Source: Burkholderiaceae bacterium 26 (GTDB lineage Bacteria > Pseudomonadota > Gammaproteobacteria > Burkholderiales > Burkholderiaceae). Taken from it: 64,000 nt of DNA. A program made the translations under genes and the position numbers. The notes under the pieces were generated by a model that searched no databases, was not told the origin of the DNA, and saw only the letters and a program-made list of their open reading frames with translations. Every line of letters starts with the position of its first letter. Position 1 is the first letter of the stretch. Positions 16,790 through 26,634 of the stretch are shown here, in pieces. Where the stretch lies: assembly GCA_000955795.1 (NCBI GenBank), contig JYOB01000010.1, positions 195,637-259,636 of the forward strand. Reading direction: 5' to 3'.

Positions 16790-19654
16790 TTACTTGTTCA
16801 GCACGAAGCCCTTGAGCTTGCCAAACGCGGCATCGATCAGCGCCTTCTGCTGCTCGTTGTGCTTCGCGTAGTAGCCCACGGCCGGCGATGCCGATGCCGG
16901 GCGGCCTGCGTAGCCCAGCTTCTGTCCTTCGGTCATGTTCTCCAGGATGTAGTGCTGCACGAAGAACCAGGCACCCTGGTTCTGCGGCTCGTCCTGGCAC
17001 CACACCACTTCGGCGAGGTTCGGACACTTCTTCAGCTCGGCTGCGAACGCCTTGTGCGGGAACGGATAGAGCTGTTCCACACGGATGATGGCCGTGTCGG
17101 TCTGGCCACGTTCCTTACGGGCGTTGACCAGGTCGTAGTAGACCTTGCCCGAGCAGGCCACGACGCGCTTGACCTTGGCGGCATTCAGATCTTCGGCCGT
17201 ATCGGCGATCACCGTCTCGAAATGGCCCTTGGCCAGATCCGACAGAGGCGACACAGCATCCTTGCTGCGCAGCAGCGACTTCGGCGTCAGGATGATCAGC
17301 GGCTTGCGGAACATCCGGATCATCTGGCGACGCAGCAGGTGGAAGATCTGCGCCGGCGTGGTCGGCTGCACCACTTGCATGTTGTGGTCTGCGCAGAGCT
17401 GCAGGTAGCGCTCCAGGCGTGCCGAGCTGTGCTCCGGACCTTGGCCTTCGTAGCCATGCGGCAGCATCAGCGTCAGACCCGAGGCACGGCCCCACTTCAC
17501 TTCGCCCGACGAGATGAACTGGTCGATCACCACCTGTGCGCCGTTGGCGAAGTCGCCGAACTGGGCTTCCCAGATCACCATGGTGTTCGGCTCAGCCGAC
17601 GAATAGCCGTACTCGAAGCCCATCACGGCCTCTTCCGACAGCACCGAGTCGATCACCGTAAAGGGAGCTTGGCTCTCCGACACATTCTGCAGCGGGATGT
17701 AGCTGCCAGCGTCCCAACGCTCGCGATTCTGATCGTGCAGGACTGCGTGACGGTGCGTGAACGTACCGCGACCAGCATCCTGGCCAGTGATACGCACCGG
17801 GTAGCCAGACGCCACCAGCGATGCGAAGGCCAGGTGCTCGCCCATGCCCCAGTCCAGCGACAGCTCGCCCTTGCCCATCTTGGCGCGGTTGTTAACTACG
17901 TTCTCAACCAGCGGGTGCAGCTTGAAATGATCGGGGATGGCGGTGATGCGCTCGGCCAGACGCTTGAGTTCGGCCATCGGCACGGCGGTATCGGCCGCAT
18001 CCGTCCACTTGCGGTTCAGGAACGGCATCCAGTCCACAGCGAACTTGTTCTTGAAGTTCGACAGCACCGGGTCGACCGTGTGTTTGCCCGCGTCCATGGC
18101 GGCGCGGAATTCCTGCACCAGGGTGTCCGGCTCTTCAGTCTTCAGCGTGTTCTGCGTGACAAGCTTGTCTGCGTAGAGCTTGCGCGTGCCGGGGTGCGTG
18201 CCGATCTTCTTGTACATCAGCGGCTGCGTCATCGCCGGCGTGTCTTGCTCGTTGTGGCCGAGCTTGCGGAAGCAGATGATGTCGACCGCGATGTCCTTCT
18301 GGAACTCGGTACGGTAATCCACGGCCAGTTGCATGGCCAGCACGACGGCTTCCGGATCGTCACCGTTCACGTGCAGGACCGGCGCTTCGATCATCTTGAC
18401 CACGTCGGTACAGTACAGCGTCGAGCGCGAGTCGCGCGGGTCCGACGTCGTGAAACCGATCTGGTTGTTGATGACGATGTGGATCGTGCCGCCCGTGCCG
18501 TAACCGCGCGTTTGCGCGAGGTTCAGTGTTTCCATCACGACGCCCTGGCCAGCGAAAGCTGCGTCACCGTGGACTTGCACAGCCAGCACTTGCGCGCCGT
18601 GCTTGTCGCCGCGGCGCTCCTGACGCGCCTTGACCGAGCCTTCCACGACCGGATTGACGATCTCAAGGTGCGACGGGTTGAACGCCAGCGACAGGTGGAC
18701 GGGGCCGCCCGGCGTGGTCACATCGCTCGAGAAGCCCTTGTGGTACTTCACGTCGCCAGCGGGCAGGTCGTCCACGTGCTTGCCTTCGAATTCGGCAAAC
18801 AGGTCTGCGGGCATCTTGCCCAGCGTGTTGACCAGCACGTTCAGACGACCGCGGTGGGCCATGCCGATCACGATTTCCTGCACGCCCTTGGCGCCGGAAT
18901 GCTGGATCAGTTCGTCCATGGCCGCGATGAAGCTTTCGCCGCCTTCAAGCGAGAAACGCTTCTGACCGACGTACTTGGTATGCAGGAAGCGCTCGAGGCC
19001 TTCAGCGGCCGTCAGGCGTTCCAGGATGTGCTTCTTCTTTTCAGCCGAGAACGTCGGCTTGGAGCGGATGGTTTCCAGACGCTCCTGCCACCAGCGCTTT
19101 TGGGCCTGGTCGCTGATGTACATGAATTCGGCACCGATCGAGCCGCAGTACGTTTCGCGCAGGTTGTTGACCAGCTCGCGCAGGCTCATCGATTCCTTGC
19201 CGAAATACGTGTTGCTGGCATTGAAGATGATGTCTTGGTCGGCCTCGGTGAAACCGTAGAAAGCCGGGTCCAGATCCGGCACCGGCGGGCGCTCCTGACG
19301 CTTAAGCGGATCAAGATCGGCCCAACGCAGGCCCACATTGCGGTACGCGGCGATCAGCTGCGTGGCCGACACGCGCTTGCGACCCATATCGGAATCGGCA
19401 GACGCGACAATCGTCTTGATCGGGCCGGACTTGGCGCGCTCAGCGAACGACGTGACGATGGGGGCGTGGGGGATATCCCGGGCGTTGGAACCGTCGACGG
19501 CGGGGACGTTCTGCAGCGCATCGAAGTACGCGCGCAATGCCTCGCTAACGGACGTGGGATCTTGAAGGTACGCTTCGTACTGATCTTCAACGTAGGCGGC
19601 GTTACCGCCGGACAGGTACGAAGTGTCCAGGTACTGCTTATACAGCTCTGTCAT
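16790..19654 (-). CDS. odhA: 2-oxoglutarate dehydrogenase E1 component
   Basis: 954 residues, the usual E1o length. The N-terminal MTELYKQYLDTSYLSGGNAA is the short E2-binding segment. Thiamin diphosphate binding is marked by GDAAFAG near 365 and the following IVINNQIGFTT; TPMTQPLMYKKI-type active-site sequence and the C-terminal transketolase-like pyrimidine domain are complete. It decarboxylates 2-oxoglutarate in the TCA cycle and is rate-limiting for succinyl-CoA supply. First gene of odhA-odhB-lpdA, with about 290 bases of upstream sequence. Its antisense strand is almost fully open, an artefact of GC-rich codon bias. Confidence 0.96.
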   Translation of the reverse strand: MTELYKQYLDTSYLSGGNAAYVEDQYEAYLQDPTSVSEALRAYFDALQNVPAVDGSNARDIPHAPIVTSFAERAKSGPIKTIVASADSDMGRKRVSATQLIAAYRNVGLRWADLDPLKRQERPPVPDLDPAFYGFTEADQDIIFNASNTYFGKESMSLRELVNNLRETYCGSIGAEFMYISDQAQKRWWQERLETIRSKPTFSAEKKKHILERLTAAEGLERFLHTKYVGQKRFSLEGGESFIAAMDELIQHSGAKGVQEIVIGMAHRGRLNVLVNTLGKMPADLFAEFEGKHVDDLPAGDVKYHKGFSSDVTTPGGPVHLSLAFNPSHLEIVNPVVEGSVKARQERRGDKHGAQVLAVQVHGDAAFAGQGVVMETLNLAQTRGYGTGGTIHIVINNQIGFTTSDPRDSRSTLYCTDVVKMIEAPVLHVNGDDPEAVVLAMQLAVDYRTEFQKDIAVDIICFRKLGHNEQDTPAMTQPLMYKKIGTHPGTRKLYADKLVTQNTLKTEEPDTLVQEFRAAMDAGKHTVDPVLSNFKNKFAVDWMPFLNRKWTDAADTAVPMAELKRLAERITAIPDHFKLHPLVENVVNNRAKMGKGELSLDWGMGEHLAFASLVASGYPVRITGQDAGRGTFTHRHAVLHDQNRERWDAGSYIPLQNVSESQAPFTVIDSVLSEEAVMGFEYGYSSAEPNTMVIWEAQFGDFANGAQVVIDQFISSGEVKWGRASGLTLMLPHGYEGQGPEHSSARLERYLQLCADHNMQVVQPTTPAQIFHLLRRQMIRMFRKPLIILTPKSLLRSKDAVSPLSDLAKGHFETVIADTAEDLNAAKVKRVVACSGKVYYDLVNARKERGQTDTAIIRVEQLYPFPHKAFAAELKKCPNLAEVVWCQDEPQNQGAWFFVQHYILENMTEGQKLGYAGRPASASPAVGYYAKHNEQQKALIDAAFGKLKGFVLNK

Positions 19655-19888
19655 GGGGCGCTCACTTTTCTCCGGGTCTGCCGGAGTTCAGCGGGTTCAT
19701 CAACCTTCCGCGACACGGCTTGACCGGTTAGCGGATCGCAAACTAAATCGCCTGAAATCACCTGGTCGGACCGGATCGCGCAATGCAGAAAGGAGGTACC
19801 GAGACAGCTTTTACAGACAAGTTGTGCGGGAAGGACCTAAGTCTTCACGGGTGGGAAGCATAGCATGTTTATAAGCAATATTCTGATT

Positions 19889-19928
19889 CTTTGACGTGAC
19901 AAAGGACCGTTGTTATGCCACGTCAAAG
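19889..19928. repeat. Inverted repeat between ugpQ and odhA
   Basis: CTTTGACGTG (19889-19898) and CACGTCAAAG (19919-19928) are exact 10-base complements separated by 20 bases; ACAA/TTGT inside the loop can extend the fold. It lies 18 bases after the ugpQ stop and about 235 bases before odhA. There is no T-run, so it may be a Rho-type end or an operator for odhA. The remainder of 19655-19945 shows nothing else clear. Confidence 0.5.
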
Positions 19929-19945
19929 CCATGCTTTGATCACAT

Positions 19946-20698
19946 TCAGGCGGGCGAAATACGGTCGACCCAATCGGTGATCAACCCATCCAGCCCCGCG
20001 CTCCAGAGCACCTGCGCGCGATCCAGGTCGTTGACCGTATAACAGCAGACGCGAAACCCTGCGGCGTGTGCCTCGTCAATGATCTCTGGCGTGAGTTCGC
20101 GATGATTGGCGTCGAGAGCAACACAATCCAATGCGCGCAGGCGATCGAGCCAATCGGCGGGCAGTTTGTCGAGCAGCAACGCGCGGGGCAATTCCGGCGC
20201 AGCTTCGCGCGCGGCGGCCAGCGCTTCTTCGGAGAACGAAGACAGCAGCGGCGGCACGTCGGCGCCGGCCCACAGCGTGCGGGCGTCGAGCGCAACAGCG
20301 GCGCCCGTGCGCCACTCTGCGCCTGGCACCGGTTTGATCTCGATATTGGCGAGGAAGTTGTTGGCGCGAAGGTAGCGCGCGATGGCTGCCAGCGTCGGCA
20401 CCGGCTCGCCGGCGTAGGCGGGACTGTGCCAACTGCCTGCGTCCAGTTGCGCGATCTGGCCAAGCGTGAGCGCATCGAGGCGACCTGCGCCGTTCGTGGT
20501 GCGATCCAGCGTGGCGTCGTGCAACAGGACCGACGCGCCGTCGCCGGAGAGCTTCACATCGAATTCGAACATGCGATAGCCGAACGATGCGCCATGGCGG
20601 AAGGCTGCCAGCGTGTTCTCCGGCGCCAGCTTGCCCGCGCCGCGGTGCGCAATGGCACGCGGATACGGCCATGCCGGCAAGGCGTGGGCGCCCGTCAT
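19946..20698 (-). CDS. ugpQ: Glycerophosphodiester phosphodiesterase
   Basis: 250 residues of the GDPD TIM-barrel family. Catalytic and metal residues are visible: His18/Arg19 (IAHRGA), Glu27 in APENT, Glu45/Asp47 in FEFDVKL and His60 in [13 protein letters not shown]. It hydrolyses glycerophosphodiesters, delivering glycerol-3-phosphate after uptake by the Ugp transporter; no signal peptide is seen, so it is cytosolic like E. coli UgpQ. It overlaps ugpC by four bases (ATGA) as last gene of the operon. Confidence 0.93.
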   Translation of the reverse strand: MTGAHALPAWPYPRAIAHRGAGKLAPENTLAAFRHGASFGYRMFEFDVKLSGDGASVLLHDATLDRTTNGAGRLDALTLGQIAQLDAGSWHSPAYAGEPVPTLAAIARYLRANNFLANIEIKPVPGAEWRTGAAVALDARTLWAGADVPPLLSSFSEEALAAAREAAPELPRALLLDKLPADWLDRLRALDCVALDANHRELTPEIIDEAHAAGFRVCCYTVNDLDRAQVLWSAGLDGLITDWVDRISPA

Positions 20699-21792
20699 GC
20701 CAGAGCCTCGATGCGGCGGGTGGTTTGCGGGTCGAACCAGTGCAAGTGCTCGGCCGCCGCGGTGATCGGCAGCTTGTCACCGGCCTTTACGCTGGCATGC
20801 GGCTCCAGGCGGACCACGACCGGATGACCAGCCAGCGTGCCGTACGCGAACGCATCCGCACCGAGGGCCTCGACCACGCGCACGTCGATGAAGGCGATGG
20901 CCTGATCAGCCGAGCACGACTCGATGTGTTCGGGGCGCAATCCCATCAGCGCGTGTTCGGGCAGGTGCAGCCCCATCGGCAGATGGCCGAGCGTGGCGGC
21001 AGCATCGCCCTCCTTCGCACCATCCACGCGGATCTGCGTGCCGCCACCAGCATTGCGCGACACGGGCACGAGGTTCATCGGCGGCGAGCCGATGAAGCCC
21101 GCCACGAACGTGCTGGCCGGACGCGAGTACACCTCGAGCGGTGTGCCGATCTGCTCGACCCGGCCGCCGTTGAGCACCATCATGCGATCGGCCAACGTCA
21201 TCGCTTCGACCTGATCGTGCGTGACGTAAAGACTCGTCGTGCGCAGACGGCGATGCAGATCCTTCAGCTCCAGGCGCATCTGCACACGCAGCTTGGCATC
21301 CAGATTGGAGAGCGGTTCGTCGAACAGGAACACCGCCGGCTCACGCACGATCGCTCGGCCCATGGCGACGCGCTGGCGTTGCCCGCCCGAGAGCTGGCGC
21401 GGCTTGCGATCGAGCAGCTTGCCGAGTTCGAGAATGCCCGCAGCTTGTTCCACACGCGCTTGAATATCGCTCTTGGGCAAGCCGCGAATCTTCAGGCCGT
21501 AAGCCATGTTGTCGAACACGCTCATATGCGGATACAGCGCGTAGTTCTGGAACACCATCGCGATATCGCGCTCGGCCGGCTCCAGTTCGTTGACGACACG
21601 GTCGCCGATCCACACTTCGCCGCCGGTGATGGGCTCCAGACCGGCCACCATGCGCAGCAGCGTGGACTTGCCGCAGCCCGACGGCCCGACGATGACGATG
21701 AACTCCCCGTCGCCGATTTCCATGTCGATGCCGTGCACGACCTGGAGGTTGGCGTAGTGCTTCTGGACGTTGCGTAACGAAAGTTTTGCCAT
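20695..21792 (-). CDS. ugpC: sn-Glycerol-3-phosphate ABC transporter ATP-binding protein
   Basis: 365 residues of the MalK/UgpC subfamily. Walker [10 protein letters not shown] at 36-44, signature LSGGQ at 134-138, Walker B FLFDEP with Asp157-Glu158, and a C-terminal TOBE/OB regulatory region from about 240. It energises import of sn-glycerol-3-phosphate and glycerophosphodiesters. It lies 10 bases after ugpE and overlaps ugpQ. Confidence 0.95.
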   Translation of the reverse strand: MAKLSLRNVQKHYANLQVVHGIDMEIGDGEFIVIVGPSGCGKSTLLRMVAGLEPITGGEVWIGDRVVNELEPAERDIAMVFQNYALYPHMSVFDNMAYGLKIRGLPKSDIQARVEQAAGILELGKLLDRKPRQLSGGQRQRVAMGRAIVREPAVFLFDEPLSNLDAKLRVQMRLELKDLHRRLRTTSLYVTHDQVEAMTLADRMMVLNGGRVEQIGTPLEVYSRPASTFVAGFIGSPPMNLVPVSRNAGGGTQIRVDGAKEGDAAATLGHLPMGLHLPEHALMGLRPEHIESCSADQAIAFIDVRVVEALGADAFAYGTLAGHPVVVRLEPHASVKAGDKLPITAAAEHLHWFDPQTTRRIEALA

Positions 21793-21802
21793 CTTGCTTC
21801 TT

Positions 21803-22651
21803 TTACTTTTCGGTTTCGACGAGGCCCTTCACGAACCACCGCTGCATGCCGATCACAATTGCCGCGGGCGGCAACATGGCCAGCATCACGGTGGCCATCA
21901 GCAGGTTCCAGTCGGTGGCGGAATCGCCGGAGCGGGAGATCATTTGCGTCACGCCCAGCACGATGGGCGTCATGCTCTTTTCGGTCGTGATCAAGAGCGG
22001 CCAGAGGTACTGGTTCCAGCCGTAAATGAACTGGATCACGAACAGCGCCGCGATGCTGGTGCGCGAGAGCGGCAGCACCACGTCCCAGAAAAACTTGAGC
22101 GGGCCGGCGCCATCGATGCGCGCGGCTTCCGCCAGTTCGTCGGGAATCGTCAGGAAGAACTGCCGGAACAGGAACGTGGCCGTGGCCGATGCGATGATCG
22201 GAATCGTCATCCCAGCGTAAGTGTTCAGCATGCCGAGATCCGACACCACCTTGTACGTGGGCAGAATCCGCACTTCCACCGGCAGCATCAGCGTGACGAA
22301 GATGAGCCAGAAGAACGTCTTGCGCAGCGGGAACTTGAAATAGACGATCGCAAAGGCCGAGATGATGGAAATCGCGATCTTCCCGAGCGAAATGCCCAGC
22401 GCCATGATCAGGCTGTTCATGAGCATGGTGCCGACCGGCGTAGCCGAGTTGCCCATGCCCGACGTGAGCACCGTGCGGTAGTTTTCGATGAGGTGCGGAC
22501 CAGGGATCAGCGTCATCGGCGCTTGCAGCACGTCTTCGGCCGTCAACGACGACGCGACGAAGACGACGTACACCGGAAACGCCACGACGATCACGCCGAG
22601 AATCAGCACGACGTGGGTGAGGAAGTCCAGGAATGGACGGCGTTCAATCAT
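21803..22651 (-). CDS. ugpE: sn-Glycerol-3-phosphate ABC transporter permease UgpE
   Basis: 282 residues, six predicted membrane helices. The EAA loop that contacts the ATPase is [20 protein letters not shown] at about 175-194. Member of the MalG-like permeases. It follows ugpA by 17 bases and precedes ugpC by 10 bases in one transcription unit. Confidence 0.95.
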   Translation of the reverse strand: MIERRPFLDFLTHVVLILGVIVVAFPVYVVFVASSLTAEDVLQAPMTLIPGPHLIENYRTVLTSGMGNSATPVGTMLMNSLIMALGISLGKIAISIISAFAIVYFKFPLRKTFFWLIFVTLMLPVEVRILPTYKVVSDLGMLNTYAGMTIPIIASATATFLFRQFFLTIPDELAEAARIDGAGPLKFFWDVVLPLSRTSIAALFVIQFIYGWNQYLWPLLITTEKSMTPIVLGVTQMISRSGDSATDWNLLMATVMLAMLPPAAIVIGMQRWFVKGLVETEK

Positions 22652-22668
22652 GGTGCGGTGCCCCCCTT

Positions 22669-23550
22669 TCAGTATTGGACTTTGCGTTCAACGTAACGGA
22701 ACTGGACGATCGTCAGCACGATCACCAAGGCCATGAGGATCACCGACTGGGCCGCCGATCCACCGATATCGAGACCGCGCACGCCGTCTTGATAGACCTT
22801 GAACACCAGCGTCTCCGTCGCCTTGAACGGGCCGCCCTGCGTAACCGAATCGATGATGGCGAAGGTGTCGAAGAACGCGTACACGACGTTCACCACCATC
22901 AGGAAAAACGTGGTGGGCGACAGCAGCGGAAAAACGATCGACCAAAAGCGCTTCCACGGCCCGGCACCATCAATGGCAGCCGCTTCGATCAGCGACTTCG
23001 GAATGCTCTGCAGCCCCGCCAGGAAGAAGAGGAAGTTGTAGCTGATCTGCTTCCACGCCGCGATGATGACCACCAGCGTCAGCGCCTGCCCGCCGTTGAG
23101 CACGAAGTTCCAGTCCACGCCCATCTTGCGGATCACGAACGACACGATGCCCAGTGACGGGTTGAAGAGGAAGCTCCACAGCACGCCCGCCACGGCCGGC
23201 GCAATGGCGTACGGCCAGATCAGCAGGGTCTTGTAGAACGTGGCGCCACGCAGCGCGCGATCGGCAAAGTACGCCAGCGCCAGCGAGGTGCCCAGACCCA
23301 CCAGCGCCACGCCAATGGCGAACACCGCTGTGGTCTGGAACGACCCGAGGTAGGTCGGATCATTGAAGAGATCACGAAAGTTCTCCAGCCCCACGAATTC
23401 GAGGTTGATGCCGAAGGCATCCTGGCGCAGCAGCGACTGATATAACGCCTGCCCCGCGGGCCAAAAGAAGAACACCAGAGTGATGACGATCTGCGGGGCC
23501 ACCAGCACATACGGCAGCCAGCGCGACCGAAAAACGACGCGTTTTTCCAT
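22669..23550 (-). CDS. ugpA: sn-Glycerol-3-phosphate ABC transporter permease UgpA
   Basis: 293 residues, about six membrane helices, MalF-like. EAA loop [20 protein letters not shown] at about 190-209. The start is the ATG at 23550 ([11 protein letters not shown]); a TTG is also in frame four codons upstream but is less likely. A strong hairpin with a following T5 lies directly upstream, between ugpB and ugpA, and probably lowers permease expression relative to the binding protein. Confidence 0.95.
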   Translation of the reverse strand: MEKRVVFRSRWLPYVLVAPQIVITLVFFFWPAGQALYQSLLRQDAFGINLEFVGLENFRDLFNDPTYLGSFQTTAVFAIGVALVGLGTSLALAYFADRALRGATFYKTLLIWPYAIAPAVAGVLWSFLFNPSLGIVSFVIRKMGVDWNFVLNGGQALTLVVIIAAWKQISYNFLFFLAGLQSIPKSLIEAAAIDGAGPWKRFWSIVFPLLSPTTFFLMVVNVVYAFFDTFAIIDSVTQGGPFKATETLVFKVYQDGVRGLDIGGSAAQSVILMALVIVLTIVQFRYVERKVQY

Positions 23551-23560
23551 GCGACATTCC

Positions 23561-23603
23561 AAAAACGCACCGCCGGCCTGTGCGAGCGCACGAGGCCGGC
23601 GGT
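23561..23603 (-). terminator. Strong intercistronic hairpin (attenuator-like) between ugpB and ugpA
   Basis: ACCGCCGGCCT (23569-23579) pairs exactly with AGGCCGGCGGT (23593-23603), and the inner GTGC/GCAC extends the stem to about 15 pairs with one bulge and a GAGC loop. In the minus direction the stem is followed after three bases by T5 (23561-23565), then the ugpA ribosome site. It should act as a partial terminator or as a 3' stabiliser of ugpB mRNA. Confidence 0.7.
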
Positions 23604-23626
23604 TTAGACGAGCACCGAATCGGCGC

Positions 23627-24943
23627 TTATTCCTTGACGGTCTTCTCGAAACGGACGAGCAGCTCGTTGCCGCGTGACACAGCCGTGTCCAGCGCTTCCT
23701 TCGGCGTCTTCTTGCCGGCCCAGACGGCTTCCAGCTCTTCGTCGATCACCTGACGGATCTGCGGGAAGTTGCCCAGACGAATGCCACGCGACTTGTCGGT
23801 CGTCTTGACGATCATCTGCTTGACGGCCACGTCAGCACCCGGGTTCTTGTCGTAGTAGCCGGACTTCTTGGTCAGCTCATACGCTTCCAGGGTAACGGGC
23901 AGATAGCCCGTCGACTGGTGCCAGTCGGCCTGCACGTCCGGACGCGACAGGAACGAGAAGAACTTCGCGACGCCCTTGTACTCCTCAGCCTTGTGGCCGC
24001 CCATCACCCACAGCGAAGCGCCGCCGATGATCGTGTTCTGCGGGGCACCCGGCACGCCGGCTTCGTACGGCAGCGGAGCGGGGCTGAAGTTGAACTTGGC
24101 GTTCTTGCGGATGTTCGCCAGCGCTGCCGACGAACCCGTGTGCATGGCGCACTCACCCGCGATGAACTTCGCCTTCGGCTCGTCCTTGCGGCCGGCGTAG
24201 GTGAAGTAGCCCTTCTTCTCCATGTCGAGCAGGTTCTGGATGTGCTTGATCTGCACCGGGCCGTTGAAGTTCAAGCGAGCCTTTGCGCCACCAAAACCGT
24301 TGTTCTCGGTGGCGAACGAGACGTTGTGCCAGGCCGAGAAGCTCTCCAGATGCACCCACGATTGCCAGTCGGTCGTGTAGCCGCAGGGCACACCGGCGGC
24401 TTTGAGCTTGGCCGCATCGATGGCCACTTCCTGCCACGTTGCGGGCGGCTTGTTGGGGTCAAGGCCGGCCTTCTTGAAGGCGTCCTTGTTGTAATACATG
24501 ATCGTCGTGGAGCTGTTGAACGGGAACGACAGCATCTCGCCCTTGTTCGACGTGTAGTAGCCAGCCACAGCAGGCACGTAGGCCTTCGGATCAAATTTCT
24601 CGCCAGCGTCCTTCATGACCTTGGCCACGGGCACGATGGCGCCCTTGGCGTTCATCATCGTCGCGGTACCAACTTCGAACACCTGCAGGATGGCCGGTGC
24701 GTTGCCGGCGCGGAATGCCGCAATGCCCGCAGCCAGCGATTCATCGTACTGGCCCTTGTAGACCGGCACGATCTTGTAGTCGGACTGGCTCGCGTTGAAC
24801 TTGGTGGCGATCTCGTTCACCTTGTCGTTCAAGGCGCCTTCCATCGAATGCCACCATTGGATTTCCGTCACCGCGTACGCGCCTTGCGCAAACGTACACG
24901 CGGCCAGTACTGCTGCGGCCCCCGCAATCTTCTTGATCGACAT
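23627..24943 (-). CDS. ugpB: sn-Glycerol-3-phosphate periplasmic binding protein UgpB
   Basis: 438 residues. A signal peptide spans about 1-23 ([20 protein letters not shown] then GAYA before [10 protein letters not shown]). The mature part is a cluster-B extracellular solute-binding protein with the WWHSM start typical of UgpB. It captures sn-glycerol-3-phosphate or glycerophosphocholine for UgpAEC. The ATG at 24943 is preceded by CAGGAGA. First gene of ugpBAECQ; an upstream Pho-box-like sequence suggests phosphate starvation control, as known for ugp in enterics. Confidence 0.95.
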   Translation of the reverse strand: MSIKKIAGAAAVLAACTFAQGAYAVTEIQWWHSMEGALNDKVNEIATKFNASQSDYKIVPVYKGQYDESLAAGIAAFRAGNAPAILQVFEVGTATMMNAKGAIVPVAKVMKDAGEKFDPKAYVPAVAGYYTSNKGEMLSFPFNSSTTIMYYNKDAFKKAGLDPNKPPATWQEVAIDAAKLKAAGVPCGYTTDWQSWVHLESFSAWHNVSFATENNGFGGAKARLNFNGPVQIKHIQNLLDMEKKGYFTYAGRKDEPKAKFIAGECAMHTGSSAALANIRKNAKFNFSPAPLPYEAGVPGAPQNTIIGGASLWVMGGHKAEEYKGVAKFFSFLSRPDVQADWHQSTGYLPVTLEAYELTKKSGYYDKNPGADVAVKQMIVKTTDKSRGIRLGNFPQIRQVIDEELEAVWAGKKTPKEALDTAVSRGNELLVRFEKTVKE

Positions 24944-25024
24944 GATTTCTCCTGGTTTCGACCCGGCGGGCTCCCTCGCTCCGCCCACGGTGCGCCGACT
25001 GTATATGCACGGTCGGTCATTTTT

Positions 25025-25042
25025 ATGACAGCGGGATGTTAC
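25025..25042 (-). promoter_or_regulatory. Possible Pho box upstream of ugpB
   Basis: On the minus strand, GTAACAT and CTGTCAT lie as 7-base direct repeats separated by four bases; the second is a perfect Pho half-site and the first matches 4 of 7. It lies about 80 bases upstream of ugpB. Another CTGTCAC occurs nearby on the plus strand. The spacer is GC-rich, unlike the usual AT-rich one. Confidence 0.4.
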
Positions 25043-25140
25043 TTCCCTTTCTGTCACAAAGAAATCGGGAAATCCCTCCAAGGTTTGGCTTGCGACGGCC
25101 GTTAAAATGGGTTCAAGACACTCTCTTTTGCACCCGCAGC

Positions 25141-26034
25141 ATGCTCGCCCCACCCACCACTCCTGCCGCTCCCGACTCGCCTGAAACCACGCCCGTCATT
25201 GCCGAGCGGCGTGTTCCACAGGCCCTGCATCAACTCTCGGATGATGCACTGCGCAATATCACCGGCGTCTTCACCGACGTGGATGGCACCCTCACCACGA
25301 GGGGGAAGCTTCCCGCGCAGACGTACTCGGCGCTGGAGCGCTTGCATCGTGCCGGCGTCAAGGTCGTGCCGGTCACCGGCCGTTCGATTGCCTGGTGCGA
25401 AGTCATCGCGCGGCTTTGGCCCGTTGATGCGGTGATCGGCGAGAACGGTGCGTTTGCCATGCGCGTCGATTCGCGTGGGCATCTGGCCACCGACTTTGTT
25501 GACGACGCGCAAACGCGCGCGCGCAATCTGGAGCGCATCCGTGAAGTCGCTGCGGAGATCCGGCGTGCCGTGCCGGGGTCAGCGCTGGCGACGGACCAGG
25601 CTTGGCACGCAGCGGATCTCGCTGTTGATCATGCCGAGCAAGTCCCGCCCCTGCCGCAACACGCCGTGCAACACATCGTCGACATCATGCGCACGCACGG
25701 CATGCATGCCACGGTCAGTTCGATTCACGTCAACGGCTGGTTCGGCAAGCACGACAAGCTGAGCGCCAGCGTGTCGCTCGCGCGCCGCGCATTCGGTATC
25801 GACTTGCATGCCGAGCATGAACGCTGGGTGTTCGTGGGCGACTCGGCCAACGATGCTGCAATGTTCGAGTTCTTCCCGCTCTCGGTGGGTGTGGTCAATG
25901 TGCTGGACGTGATCGATACGCTGCCTGTGCCGCCCGCTTACCTTACAGAGGCGGAGGGGGGTGGCGGCTTTGCCGAAGTCGCTGAACGCATCCTGGAAGC
26001 GCGCTCCCTGGCCCTGCCCGCGCCGCGCGACTGA
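25141..26034 (+). CDS. HAD-superfamily (subclass IIB) hydrolase
   Basis: 297 residues. Motif I is [10 protein letters not shown] at about 42-51 (nucleophile Asp in DVDGT), motif II VTGRS near 80, the IIB segment GENGAFAMR near 103, and motif [12 protein letters not shown] near 240. The size and cap region fit the Cof/trehalose- or mannosyl-phosphate phosphatase-like group, but the substrate cannot be assigned. The ATG at 25141 begins the gene-like part; the frame is open to 25036. It is divergent from ugpB by about 200 bases, and may share its control region. Confidence 0.8.
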   Translation: MLAPPTTPAAPDSPETTPVIAERRVPQALHQLSDDALRNITGVFTDVDGTLTTRGKLPAQTYSALERLHRAGVKVVPVTGRSIAWCEVIARLWPVDAVIGENGAFAMRVDSRGHLATDFVDDAQTRARNLERIREVAAEIRRAVPGSALATDQAWHAADLAVDHAEQVPPLPQHAVQHIVDIMRTHGMHATVSSIHVNGWFGKHDKLSASVSLARRAFGIDLHAEHERWVFVGDSANDAAMFEFFPLSVGVVNVLDVIDTLPVPPAYLTEAEGGGGFAEVAERILEARSLALPAPRD

Positions 26035-26202
26035 CGCGGCATCCTTGCACCGCAACACGACCTGGAGATCCGGTGTCGCTTGCCGCACGCGGCACGCCGC
26101 TTGCGCCGAAATTGGGCGTTGCACCGCTTTGCACCATGTGACGGCCTCATAACGGTGCATACGGCGCCAACGCCCTTTTTACGCAACCGACAGGAGCCCC
26201 CC

Positions 26203-26532
26203 ATGCAAACAGAGAAACTGCGCCAGCGTTTTGAACATGCGGAAAGCACCATCGCCGAACTGGCCCGGACCTGCGCCTCGCACAAGGACGTGCCTGACTC
26301 GCTGAAACAATCGATCCAGCAACTGGACGACCAGGCCCGCCAATGCCACTCGCGGCTCGAAGGCGCTGAAGACCAGCAGACCTTGGTCGAGGCCATCGAC
26401 AAGCTCGAAGCCTGCTCCGACCGCGCGAAGATGGCCTGCCAAAACGCCACCGGAAAGGTCGACCACTCCGTGGAATCTGCCGTGATGCGCGCGCATGAAG
26501 AACTGTCGCAGCTGAAGCACAAGCTGCACTAA
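26203..26532 (+). CDS. Small soluble coiled-coil protein, function unknown
   Basis: 109 residues, almost entirely predicted alpha-helical, with heptad-like Leu/Ile/Ala spacing and many Glu, Gln and Lys. Four cysteines occur (TCASH, QCHSR, EACSD, MACQN). No signal peptide or membrane segment. AGGAG at 26192-26196 precedes the ATG. It resembles nothing I can name. It converges with ntrC, separated by a terminator, and lies 170 bases after the HAD gene. The DNA between has three TTGCACC copies but no clear promoter. Confidence 0.75.
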   Translation: MQTEKLRQRFEHAESTIAELARTCASHKDVPDSLKQSIQQLDDQARQCHSRLEGAEDQQTLVEAIDKLEACSDRAKMACQNATGKVDHSVESAVMRAHEELSQLKHKLH

Positions 26533-26543
26533 GCGCGGCACGC

Positions 26544-26579
26544 AAAAAAAGGGCGGACTCCCTTACCGGAAATCCGCCC
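26544..26579 (-). terminator. Intrinsic terminator of ntrC
   Basis: GGGCGGA (26551-26557) and TCCGCCC (26573-26579) form a 7-pair stem; in the minus direction it is followed by seven T residues (26544-26550). Confidence 0.8.
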
Positions 26580-26634
26580 AATCCCAATCGCCAAGCTCGA
26601 CGATATTCGGTGGACTGGCCCTGCTGACGGCGCG

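Noticed and set aside
16676-19723. A 1015-codon open frame on the plus strand over odhA, and a 916-codon one over odhB/lpdA (13962-16712)
   Set aside because: They are antisense to clear, conserved dehydrogenase genes; their products are Arg/His/Gln/Val-rich with no domain, the usual effect of GC-rich third codon positions leaving the antisense frame open.
19788-19800. A near-perfect ribosome-binding sequence (AAAGGAGGT) on the plus strand
   Set aside because: No start codon with a credible frame follows; it lies in the odhA upstream region and is probably chance.
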